Assembly (NCBI GenBank): GCA_033720955.1
Contig: JAWWBN010000191.1
Coordinates: 1-7,596 of the forward strand
Direction of reading: 5' to 3'
DNA length: 7,596 nucleotides
DNA from: JAWWBN01 sp033720955
GTDB lineage: Bacteria; Acidobacteriota; Thermoanaerobaculia; Multivoradales; JAHEKO01
Every line of letters begins with the position of its first letter. Position 1 is the stretch's first letter. The notes below the pieces were generated by a model that made no database searches, was not told the DNA's origin, and saw only the letters and a program-made list of their open reading frames with translations. This document shows positions 1 through 6,263 of this stretch, in pieces. The position numbers and the translations under genes were made by a program.

Positions 1-117
<117 letters not shown>

Positions 118-125
118 GATAGGCC

Positions 126-1598
126 ATGACCGACTCCGAAGGCGGCCCGCCGCTGGCGCTCACCTTCGACGACGTCCTGCTCGTCCCCGGCTACTCGCGG
201 GTCCACCCCAACGACGTCTCCCTGGAGACGCGGCTCTGCCGCGGCATCGGGCTCCGGATCCCCATCCTCTCGGCGGCGATGGACACCGTCACCGAGTCGC
301 GGCTGGCGATCGCCCTCGCCCAGCAGGGCGGCATCGGGGTGATCCACAAGAACCTCGACGTCGACAGCCAGGCGCGCGAGGTGGACCGGGTCAAGCGCAG
401 CGAGGCCGGGATGATCGTCGATCCGATCACCATGCGGCCCGAGCAGTTGATCGGCGAGGCCCTGGCCGTCATGTCGGAGTACAAGATCTCGGGGGTCCCG
501 GTGACCTCCGACGACGGCCGGCTGGTGGGCATCCTCACCAACCGCGACCTGCGCTTCGAGAACGACCTCGAGAAGCCCATCTCAGAGCTCATGACCCACG
601 AGAACCTGGTCACCGTGCCCGAGGGGACGACCCTCGAGGAGGCCAAGGCCCTCCTCCACCGCCACCGCATCGAGAAGCTCCTGGTGGTGGACGAGCGCGG
701 CAACCTGACCGGCCTGATCACGGTGAAGGACATCCAGAAGGCGATCCAGTTCCCGAACGCCTGCAAGGACGAGCTGGGCCGCCTGCGGGTGGGGGCCGCC
801 GTAGGCGCCTCCGGCGACTACCTCGCCCGAGCCCGCGCCCTGGCCGCAGCCAAGGTCGACGTGCTGGTGCTCGACTCCTCCCACGGCCACAGCGAGGGCG
901 TGCTGCGCGCCGCCGAGAAGCTGCGCGAGGCGCTCCCGGAGGTCAAGCTGATCGCCGGCAACGTCGCCACCTTCGACGGCGCCAGGGCGTTGATCGAGCG
1001 CCAGGTGGACGCGATCAAGGTCGGCATCGGACCGGGCTCCATCTGCACCACCCGGGTGGTGACCGGCGCCGGCGTGCCCCAGATCACCGCCATCCGCGAC
1101 TGCGCCCGCGCCGCGGCGGAGTCGGACGTGCCGGTCATCGCCGACGGCGGCATCAAGTTCTCCGGCGACGTGACCAAGGCGCTGGCCGCCGGGGCCCACT
1201 CGGTGATGGCCGGCTCCCTGTTCGCCGGAACCGAGGAGAGCCCCGGGGAGACGATCCTCTACCAGGGGCGCTCCTACAAGGCGTACCGCGGCATGGGCTC
1301 CATCGCCGCCATGCGGGAGGGCAGCGCCGACCGCTACTTCCAGGAGAACGGCGGCGCCGAGGGGAAGCTGGTGCCGGAGGGGATCGAGGGAATGGTGCCC
1401 CACAAGGGCAGCGTCCACCAGCTCCTCGACCAGCTCACCGGCGGCCTGCGCGCCGGCATGGGGCTGGCCGGCTGCGCCGACGTCCACGAGCTGCGCACCG
1501 AGGCCAAGCTTCTGCGGGTGAGCGCCGCGGGTCTCCAGGAGAGCCACGCCCACGACGTGGTGATCACCAAGGAGGCCCCCAACTACTGGGTCAAGTAG
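126..1598 (+). CDS. guaB: Inosine-5'-monophosphate dehydrogenase
   Basis: A complete 490-residue protein, close to the usual bacterial length of about 490. IMP dehydrogenase oxidises IMP to XMP with NAD+, the committed step of GTP synthesis, as a cytosolic tetramer/octamer. The N-terminus carries the family opening LTFDDVLLVPGYS at about residues 12-24. Two CBS domains lie at about 99-155 and 156-212, inserted in the (beta/alpha)8 barrel; in the family these bind adenine or guanine nucleotides and tune activity. The catalytic loop GIGPGSICTTR holds the nucleophile Cys307. The ADGGIK phosphate/IMP-binding segment has Asp340, YRGMGS begins at Tyr387, and the mobile flap has the Arg403-Tyr404 pair (DRYFQ) that activates water. 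All key residues are present. The ATG at 126 is the only sensible start; its Shine-Dalgarno is poor (GATAGG), consistent with translation following on from secA 8 bp upstream. No guaA follows: the next gene is convergent. Confidence 0.97.
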   Translation: MTDSEGGPPLALTFDDVLLVPGYSRVHPNDVSLETRLCRGIGLRIPILSAAMDTVTESRLAIALAQQGGIGVIHKNLDVDSQAREVDRVKRSEAGMIVDPITMRPEQLIGEALAVMSEYKISGVPVTSDDGRLVGILTNRDLRFENDLEKPISELMTHENLVTVPEGTTLEEAKALLHRHRIEKLLVVDERGNLTGLITVKDIQKAIQFPNACKDELGRLRVGAAVGASGDYLARARALAAAKVDVLVLDSSHGHSEGVLRAAEKLREALPEVKLIAGNVATFDGARALIERQVDAIKVGIGPGSICTTRVVTGAGVPQITAIRDCARAAAESDVPVIADGGIKFSGDVTKALAAGAHSVMAGSLFAGTEESPGETILYQGRSYKAYRGMGSIAAMREGSADRYFQENGGAEGKLVPEGIEGMVPHKGSVHQLLDQLTGGLRAGMGLAGCADVHELRTEAKLLRVSAAGLQESHAHDVVITKEAPNYWVK

Positions 1599-1612
1599 CC
1601 GGCGGGCGGGGG

Positions 1613-1633
1613 CGCCGCACGGCCGATACGGCG
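1613..1633. terminator. Weak GC hairpin between convergent genes, possible terminator
   Basis: The 39 bp between the guaB stop and the stop of the opposing small secreted gene contain CGCCG (1613-1617) and CGGCG (1629-1633), a 5 bp stem with an 11-base loop. An alternative nested 4 bp hairpin, GCCG-ATA-CGGC, sits at 1622-1632. There is no T-run on either strand, so this is not a standard intrinsic terminator. Position between convergent genes is the main argument; such stems are frequent by chance at this GC content. Confidence 0.2.
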
Positions 1634-1637
1634 GCGG

Positions 1638-1997
1638 CTACTCGTAGGCGTACTCGGCCCAGCACTCCCGCTGGTTGCACTTGAGGTAGACCCTCAGCAC
1701 CTCAGTGAGATCGATCCCCTCGATCTCGAAGGCGTAGCCGTTGTCGAACTCGACCCGGAGGTCGTAGTAGCGCTCCCGGTGATTGTGCCGGTTCCAGATC
1801 CACTCTCCGTCGTAGAGCGGTCCGTCGGCGAGCTGGTTCTCGCCCCAGTCGTCCCAGTCGCTGGGGCTGAAGTAGAAGGCCTCGATGGTGCCGCCGGTCT
1901 CGTTGTAGAGAACGAAGTTCTTGTGGGTCTTGGCCGCTTCGGCCGGCAGGGCCAGCAGCGCGACGAGCGCGAGTCCGACGGCGGCGTGCAGACGCAT
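1638..1997 (-). CDS. Small secreted protein of unknown function
   Basis: A 119-residue protein that I can place only loosely. The first 21 residues form a clear Sec signal peptide: Arg2, a hydrophobic core at about 5-17, and an AEA cleavage site after Ala21 with no lipobox Cys. The mature part of about 98 residues is acidic and rich in aromatic residues (many Tyr, Trp and Phe), with short alternating segments suggesting a small beta-sandwich. NETGGTIEAFYFSPSDWDDW (about 32-51), YDLRVEFDNG and EIEGIDLTEV recall, from memory, a widespread family of short secreted proteins with N-x-T-G-x-T-I, S-P-S-x-x-D-D-W and a late E-G-x-(N/D)-L segment, whose members are sometimes mislabelled as argininosuccinate lyase. 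They have no known enzymatic role. Cys107 and Cys112 near the C-terminus could form a disulfide after export. It is the last - strand gene, 135 bp after the ATPase, with its own good Shine-Dalgarno; the two need not work together. Confidence 0.8.
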   Translation of the reverse strand: MRLHAAVGLALVALLALPAEAAKTHKNFVLYNETGGTIEAFYFSPSDWDDWGENQLADGPLYDGEWIWNRHNHRERYYDLRVEFDNGYAFEIEGIDLTEVLRVYLKCNQRECWAEYAYE

Positions 1998-2004
1998 CCC
2001 GGTT

Positions 2005-2010
2005 CCTCCC
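2005..2010 (-). promoter_or_regulatory. Ribosome binding site of the small secreted gene
   Basis: On the - strand this reads GGGAGG, 7 bases before the ATG at 1997. It fixes the start at the Met of the signal peptide and argues that this small ORF is really translated. Confidence 0.65.
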
Positions 2011-2050
2011 CGTTGATGGTGAAAAGGCCCCCGACGTCGGCGCGCCGGCG

Positions 2051-2068
2051 CCAGGCCCGTGAGCCTGG
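2051..2068. other. Perfect 6 bp hairpin in the gap after the ATPase gene
   Basis: CCAGGC (2051-2056) and GCCTGG (2063-2068) form a perfect 6 bp stem around the 6-base loop CCGTGA. It lies in the 135 bp between the stop of the HerA-like ATPase and the start of the small secreted gene, about 64 bases past that stop. No T-run follows immediately on the - strand; a TTTT occurs about 25 bases further on (2022-2025), next to the palindrome CCGACGTCGG (2031-2040). It could attenuate or protect the end of the upstream transcript, but a chance stem is possible. The rest of this gap shows no clear promoter. Confidence 0.3.
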
Positions 2069-2132
2069 AGGGGACCGGAGACCGTACGCTACCACTCCTC
2101 GCGGCGCGGCTGCCGCCCGCCGACCGGGTCCT

Positions 2133-4544
2133 CTACCCCGGACGCCAGGCCAGGGCCACGGTGCGGATGTCCACGTCGCTGCGCCGCGGGCGGAGCGCCA
2201 CCCGCTCGAGCTCCTCGGCGGCCGGATCGAAGCGCTCTTCGAGCGCCGCGAGCTCGGCCTCGAGCTCGCTGTTGAGCTCCTCGAGCTGCTGGAGCAGCAC
2301 CTCCACGGTCTCTTCCGCCTGCTCCACGTCCTGCTTCTCCTTGCCCATCCGGCCCGCGCCCCGCAGGGCCGTGGTGGCCCGGCCCAGGGTCGAGTAGGAG
2401 AGTCTCTTGCGGCCGGTGAAAGCCGACAGGAGGGTCGCCCCCACGCTGATCGCCGTCTGCAGCCGCTGCCCCTTGGCCTGCTCGCGCTCCCGCTCGACCG
2501 CCTGCCGGGCCTTGCGCACCCGCTCCTCCAGGCGCTCGGCCTTGGAGGCGTGCCGGGCCCTCAGCTTGGCGGTCTCCTCGTCCCGCTCCTCCCGCGCCCT
2601 CTCGCCGAGCCGCACCCGGAAATCGCGCTCGCTCTCGAGCGGCCGCGACACCTCGCCGTAGGTCGGACTCTTGAACAGCTCGCACGAGCAGGAGCGGTAG
2701 AGAAAGTCGGAGAGCTCCTTCTTCCAGGTCGCGTAGCTCTTCCCCTTGGCCGCTTCTCCCGGCAGATCGGCGAAACGGGTCCCCGCCGCCGGCGTGTCGC
2801 GCAGCTCGCGCTCGTCGATCTCGAGCCGGTCGGCGCCCTCCCAGTCGAGGTCGAGGCCCAGGCGGACGCCGTCCAGAGGCGCCACCAGGGCCACCTCCTC
2901 CTGGTGCACCTCTCGTTTCGTCCGGCTGTCGAAGTAGTGCACCCGGGCCAGGCCCAGCACCCCCGGCGTGTAGACCGAGCCGGGTCCGGCCGAGCCGGGC
3001 AGGAAGAGCTGCGGCACCTCGGGCGGCACCACCGGTCGGGAGGGGGGCGCGGGCACCTCGGCCGGCGCGGGAGGGGGAGCGCTGCGCTGGGCCGCCGCGG
3101 CCACGGGCGCCGTCGCCGGCCCAGCCGCCGGCGCCGCCGCCGGAGGCCTCGCCTCCATCAGCCGTCCGATCTGCGCCCGGGTGAGCGGGCCCCGCAGATA
3201 GGACATCACCCACCGGGTCTGGAAGACCGACGGCCCCTCCTCGTGCACGTTGTGCAGCAGGAAGACCCGCTTGCCCAGACCGGCCAGGATCCGCTCCATC
3301 TCCTGCCTGTCGATGCCGCCCGCCGCCCCCTCCAGACCCTCGAGGACCCGCGCCTTGTCGCGCTCCGTCTGCAGACGCCCGATCATCCAGGTGCCGGTGT
3401 TGGACAGCCCCTTGTAGTCGAGGTCCACCGGGTTCTGGGTGGCGAGCACCACTCCCAGGCCGTAGGCCCGGGCCTGCTTGAGCAGGGTGAGCAGGGGGCG
3501 CTTCGAGGGCGGCTCCGCCACCGGCGGCATGAACCCGAAGATCTCGTCCATGTAGAGGATCGCCCGCAGGCTGGTGGTGCCGGGCCGGCTGCGCATCCAG
3601 CCCAGCGTCTGGTTGAGCAGCAGCGAGACGAAGAACATCCTCTCCGCCTCGGAGAGGTGGGCGATCGAGAAGATGGCGTGTCGCGGCTTGCCGGCAGCGG
3701 TGTAGAGCAGGGAGTCGACGTCCAGGGGCGCCCCCGACAGCCAGCCCTGGAAGGTGGGCGCCGCCAGGAGGTTGTTCAGCAGCATCGCGAGCTTGAAGCG
3801 GTCGCGCGACGGGAAGAAGGACTCGAGATCCAGGACTCCCACCCGCTCCATGGGCGGCGCCTGGATCGCCTGGATGAGGCTCCCCAGCGAGACCTCGGCT
3901 CCCTCGCGCCAGAGCCTGTCCAGGAGGTTCGACAGCAGGATGTGCTCGCGGCTCTGGATGGGATCGGCGTCGACCCCCAGGAGACCCAGCAGGCTGGTGG
4001 CCGTGGAGGCGATGCGATCGCGGAAGAGGTCCGCGTCGTCCACGACCTCGCGGGGCGGCGCCTGGAAGGAGGAGAGGATGGAGATCGGCAGACCGGCCTC
4101 GCTGCCGGGGGTGTAGATGGCGAACTCCGCCGACTCGCGCAGCCGGCGGATGCGCTCTCCGTCCAGCCCCCAGGAGGCCAGCCCCTCGCGCCAGAGCCGG
4201 GCCTGGGCCGCGGCGTACTCGTCGGGGTCGAGGCCCTTGCGGCGGGCGTCGTCCTCGTTGATCCAGGGACGGAAATCGCCCGGCGCCAGGTCGGGGAAGG
4301 TCAGCAGCAGATTCCCCAGGTCGCCTTTCGGGTCGATGATCAGGGCGGGAATCCCGTCCAGGGCCGCCTCCTCCAGCAGACCCACGCAGAGCCCCGTCTT
4401 CCCCGACCCCGTCATGCCCACGCACACCGCGTGGGTGACGAGGTCCTTGGAGTCGTAGAGCAGGAGCCCGCCGTCCCTCTCCTCCCCTCCGGGGTCGTGG
4501 TGCCGGCCGAGGTAGAACGACCCCAGCTTCTCGTACTGGTGCAT
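2133..4544 (-). CDS. HerA/FtsK-like P-loop ATPase with C-terminal coiled coil
   Basis: An 803-residue protein if started at the ATG at 4544, which follows a strong GGAGGAGGA Shine-Dalgarno; a longer frame to 4595 adds 17 Arg/Gly-rich residues and is unlikely. Residues about 30-460 are a HerA/VirB4-type ATPase: Walker A GMTGSGKT with Lys49, then IIDPKGD, Walker B AILYMDEIFGF with Asp333-Glu334, and sensor-like ATQNPVD with Gln370. In the family this core makes hexameric rings that move DNA. Residues about 466-510 are an Ala/Pro-rich linker. About 512-635 look beta-rich, with an LLYRSCSCE-like Cys pair near the end. About 637-695 form a charged coiled coil, 697-711 a Gly/Ala/Leu patch (AISVGATLLSAF), and 729-780 a second coil. 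I recall this whole layout from uncharacterised 'ATP-binding proteins' of several phyla. Its substrate is unknown; DNA is inference from HerA. No NurA nuclease, SIR2 or MRE11 gene is adjacent, so a repair or defence role is not supported by context. It follows the M24 gene by 76 bp. Confidence 0.85.
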   Translation of the reverse strand: MHQYEKLGSFYLGRHHDPGGEERDGGLLLYDSKDLVTHAVCVGMTGSGKTGLCVGLLEEAALDGIPALIIDPKGDLGNLLLTFPDLAPGDFRPWINEDDARRKGLDPDEYAAAQARLWREGLASWGLDGERIRRLRESAEFAIYTPGSEAGLPISILSSFQAPPREVVDDADLFRDRIASTATSLLGLLGVDADPIQSREHILLSNLLDRLWREGAEVSLGSLIQAIQAPPMERVGVLDLESFFPSRDRFKLAMLLNNLLAAPTFQGWLSGAPLDVDSLLYTAAGKPRHAIFSIAHLSEAERMFFVSLLLNQTLGWMRSRPGTTSLRAILYMDEIFGFMPPVAEPPSKRPLLTLLKQARAYGLGVVLATQNPVDLDYKGLSNTGTWMIGRLQTERDKARVLEGLEGAAGGIDRQEMERILAGLGKRVFLLHNVHEEGPSVFQTRWVMSYLRGPLTRAQIGRLMEARPPAAAPAAGPATAPVAAAAQRSAPPPAPAEVPAPPSRPVVPPEVPQLFLPGSAGPGSVYTPGVLGLARVHYFDSRTKREVHQEEVALVAPLDGVRLGLDLDWEGADRLEIDERELRDTPAAGTRFADLPGEAAKGKSYATWKKELSDFLYRSCSCELFKSPTYGEVSRPLESERDFRVRLGERAREERDEETAKLRARHASKAERLEERVRKARQAVEREREQAKGQRLQTAISVGATLLSAFTGRKRLSYSTLGRATTALRGAGRMGKEKQDVEQAEETVEVLLQQLEELNSELEAELAALEERFDPAAEELERVALRPRRSDVDIRTVALAWRPG

Positions 4545-4548
4545 CCCG

Positions 4549-4557
4549 TCTCCTCCT
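4549..4557 (-). promoter_or_regulatory. Ribosome binding site that decides the ATPase start
   Basis: A GGAGGAGGA-type purine run on the - strand, with its GGAGG core (4552-4556) 7 bases before the ATG at 4544. It falls inside the longer open frame reaching to 4595, which shows that the frame is open there only because of base composition. The start MHQYEKLGSFYLG that it selects matches how I remember this ATPase family beginning. Confidence 0.75.
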
Positions 4558-4620
4558 CCTCGCCGCCGCGAAGCTACCCCGCCGGCGGGCGGCAAGGCAA
4601 ACCACCGCGCCCGCGGCGGG

Positions 4621-5844
4621 TCACTCCCAGCGCCGCGGGTCCAGGTCGCAGGGCAGCGGGGTGAGAGAGACGACCCCCTCCTGCCTCACCTCGTAGAGAT
4701 TCTCCAACCGAACCCCCCACCCCCGCTCCGGATAGTAGAGTCCCGGCTCCAGGGTCACCAGGTCGGCCACCTCCAGGAGACCGGCCGGGCCCGTCTGGAC
4801 GCGGAAGGAGGGCAGCTCGTGGAGCTCGAAGCCCACTCCGTGGCCCACGCCGTGCACGTAGCCCGACTCGGTGCCGGGATGGGAGAGCGGGGTGGGATGC
4901 CCGGCGGCGCGGACCCGCTCGCAGACCAACTGCTGGAGCTCCTGGCCGGCGACCCCGGGGAGAGCGGCCCCGCGGGCCTCGGCGAGCGCCCCCTCGACCT
5001 CTGCGGCGGCCTCGGCGAGCCCCTCCGGCGGCCGCCCCACGCAGAAGGTGCGGGTGCAGTCGGCGAAGAGACGCCGGCGGGGGAAGAGATCCACCACCAG
5101 CGCCTCACCGGCCCGGATCGTCCTCTCCGAGGCGCCTCGGCTGTGGGGAATGCCCGCCTCGCGGCCCGCGGCGACGATGTTGCCCTCCGGCTGGTCGAGG
5201 CCGTGCCGGGCGAAGACGGCGGCGGCGCGGGCGCGCAGCCGCCCCGCCGTCACGGGGCCCTCCGCGTCGGCCAGCGGCCGCCCCTCGGCCACGAAGCCGC
5301 CGGCGAGCACCCGGGCGATCTGGAGGAAGGCCTCCCGGGCGCCCGCCGCGGCGCGCCGCGCGTCCTCGAGCTCCTCCGCGGTCTTGCGCTTCCGCAGCCG
5401 GCGCAGGGCCCCCCGCGCGGAGACGAAGCTCCAACCGCCGGCGGCCAGGGCGCCGCAGGCCTCCACCAGGTCGCCCGCCGCGGCGTGCCCGCCGACCCCC
5501 ACGAGCCCCGGCGCGACCCCGGCCCGCTCGAGGGCGCGCTCCAGCACCCCGGCCAGGACGCCGGCGCCCTCGCCGCGGCTCTCGAGCAGCTCCCGCACTC
5601 CCAGCTCGGCCGGCTCCAGCAGGGCGAGCCCGGTGCCGGCGGCCTCCTCCCGCTCCATGGCCGTCAGGAACGCCAGTCGGGGCTCTTCGTCGCGCGGCCA
5701 GATGAGCAGACTCTCGCCGAGGTGCGCCCCGCCCACGAAGGGCGCCAGGTCCGGGTCGCGGCTCGAGCCGGCGACGACCACCGCCGCGACCCAGTCACCG
5801 AAGTCGAGAGTCCGGCGCGGCCGCGCCGGCGCGCCCGCCGCCAC
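4621..5844 (-). CDS. M24 family metallopeptidase (Xaa-Pro aminopeptidase/prolidase type)
   Basis: A 407-residue 'pita-bread' metallopeptidase if started at the GTG at 5844. Enzymes of this class cleave bonds next to proline at peptide N-termini using two metal ions. All five ligands are visible: Asp252 (VVDLFP), Asp262 (FADCTRTF), His335 (HGVGHGVGF), Glu366 (TLEPG) and Glu381 (RLENLYEV). Supporting His residues occur at 234 (GIPHS), 331 and 342 (ELHELP). Residues about 1-150 form a divergent creatinase-like N-terminal domain; the catalytic domain starts near RKRKTAEELE. No signal peptide is seen, so it should be cytosolic. The frame is open to 6099, but that extension reads through trxA in another frame and is rejected. 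The chosen GTG lacks a clear Shine-Dalgarno and lies 14 bp after the trxA stop, suggesting translational coupling; a CTG overlapping that stop is an alternative. DLFPR in place of the common D-(I/V)-G points to a subgroup, and exact substrate preference cannot be told. Confidence 0.88.
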   Translation of the reverse strand: MAAGAPARPRRTLDFGDWVAAVVVAGSSRDPDLAPFVGGAHLGESLLIWPRDEEPRLAFLTAMEREEAAGTGLALLEPAELGVRELLESRGEGAGVLAGVLERALERAGVAPGLVGVGGHAAAGDLVEACGALAAGGWSFVSARGALRRLRKRKTAEELEDARRAAAGAREAFLQIARVLAGGFVAEGRPLADAEGPVTAGRLRARAAAVFARHGLDQPEGNIVAAGREAGIPHSRGASERTIRAGEALVVDLFPRRRLFADCTRTFCVGRPPEGLAEAAAEVEGALAEARGAALPGVAGQELQQLVCERVRAAGHPTPLSHPGTESGYVHGVGHGVGFELHELPSFRVQTGPAGLLEVADLVTLEPGLYYPERGWGVRLENLYEVRQEGVVSLTPLPCDLDPRRWE

Positions 5845-5858
5845 GCCAGGGCCCGCGC

Positions 5859-6194
5859 TCAGGCGCTGACGACGTTGCGGTCGATGAAGTCGGCGAAGCG
5901 GGACTTGGGCGCCGCACCCACCATCCGGTCGGCCGGCTGGCCGTCCTTGAAGAGGATGAAGGTCGGGATGCCGCGCACGTCGTACTTCATCGCCAGGCTC
6001 TGGTGATGGTCGACGTTGAGCTTGGCCACGTGGACCTCCTCCGTCTCCTCGGCCAGCTCCTCCAGCACCGGGGCCACCGCCCGGCAGGGGCCGCACCACT
6101 CGGCCCAGAAGTCCACCAGCACCGGCTTGTCGGAGTTGAGCACCTTCTCCTCGAAGTTCGCCTCCGACAGCTCTACGATCTTGTCACTCGCCAT
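5859..6194 (-). CDS. trxA: Thioredoxin
   Basis: A complete 111-residue single-domain thioredoxin, the normal length. It reduces disulfides in cytosolic client proteins such as ribonucleotide reductase and is recycled by NADPH-thioredoxin reductase. The redox motif WCGPC is at residues 33-37 (Cys34, Cys37), preceded by VLVDFWAEW with the buried Asp28. The cis-proline is Pro77 in GIPTF, followed by ILFKDGQPADRMVGAAPK, whose glycine contributes to the substrate groove. The beta-alpha-beta pattern runs through to the C-terminal helix. No signal peptide or membrane anchor is present, so it is cytosolic and not a periplasmic cytochrome maturation relative. A good Shine-Dalgarno (GAGGTGG) precedes the ATG at 6194, and a -10-like TAGAAT lies further upstream, so it may be transcribed independently of ribF. 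The M24 peptidase starts 14 bp downstream. Thioredoxin reductase is not in the window. Confidence 0.97.
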   Translation of the reverse strand: MASDKIVELSEANFEEKVLNSDKPVLVDFWAEWCGPCRAVAPVLEELAEETEEVHVAKLNVDHHQSLAMKYDVRGIPTFILFKDGQPADRMVGAAPKSRFADFIDRNVVSA

Positions 6195-6200
6195 GAAAAA

Positions 6201-6207
6201 CCACCTC
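6201..6207 (-). promoter_or_regulatory. Ribosome binding site of trxA
   Basis: GAGGTGG on the - strand, followed by the 6-base T-rich spacer TTTTTC before the ATG at 6194. This is one of the strongest ribosome-binding sites in the window, in keeping with an abundant protein. Confidence 0.7.
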
Positions 6208-6221
6208 GCTCGTTGTCGCTG

Positions 6222-6227
6222 ATTCTA
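6222..6227 (-). promoter_or_regulatory. Possible -10 element of a trxA promoter
   Basis: TAGAAT on the - strand matches the sigma-70 -10 consensus at five of six positions, in the 69 bp gap between ribF and trxA and 27 bases before the trxA ATG. No recognisable -35 hexamer lies 16-18 bases upstream, where the sequence is a GC-rich run. It is notable as an AT-rich hexamer in very GC-rich surroundings, but it remains a prediction. Confidence 0.35.
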
Positions 6228-6263
6228 CCGCCCCGCCCGCCGCTTCGCTCGTCCGTTCGACCA

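Noticed and set aside
2133..4544. ATPase as part of a HerA-based antiphage defence system
   Set aside because: No nuclease, SIR2 or other effector gene is adjacent, there are no mobile-element features, and the surrounding genes are housekeeping. Nothing in the window supports defence.
4578..4589. Palindrome CCCGCCGGCGGG between the M24 and ATPase genes
   Set aside because: It has almost no loop and no following T-run, and such GC palindromes are expected by chance here. The 76 bp gap shows no other clear signal besides the ATPase ribosome-binding site.
4545..4595. 17-residue N-terminal extension of the ATPase
   Set aside because: It is Arg/Gly-rich, it contains the ribosome-binding site of the ATG at 4544, and the family-like N-terminus begins at that ATG.
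2089..4605. 838-residue open frame on the - strand, overlapping the ATPase in another frame
   Set aside because: Composition is Gly/Ala/Arg/Pro-rich with no motif, whereas the neighbouring frame encodes Walker A and B and a conserved ATPase core.
1779..4664. 961-residue open frame on the + strand opposite the ATPase gene
   Set aside because: The translation is low-complexity Arg/Gly/Leu/Pro sequence without any domain. It is the antisense shadow of the ATPase gene, kept open by GC-rich third positions.
4819..6006. 395- and 332-residue open frames on the + strand opposite the M24 and trxA genes
   Set aside because: They are antisense frames with biased composition and no recognisable domain.
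5845..6099. N-terminal extension of the M24 peptidase
   Set aside because: This part lies entirely within trxA in a different frame and translates to a Gly/Arg-rich sequence; the peptidase homology begins only after the trxA stop.
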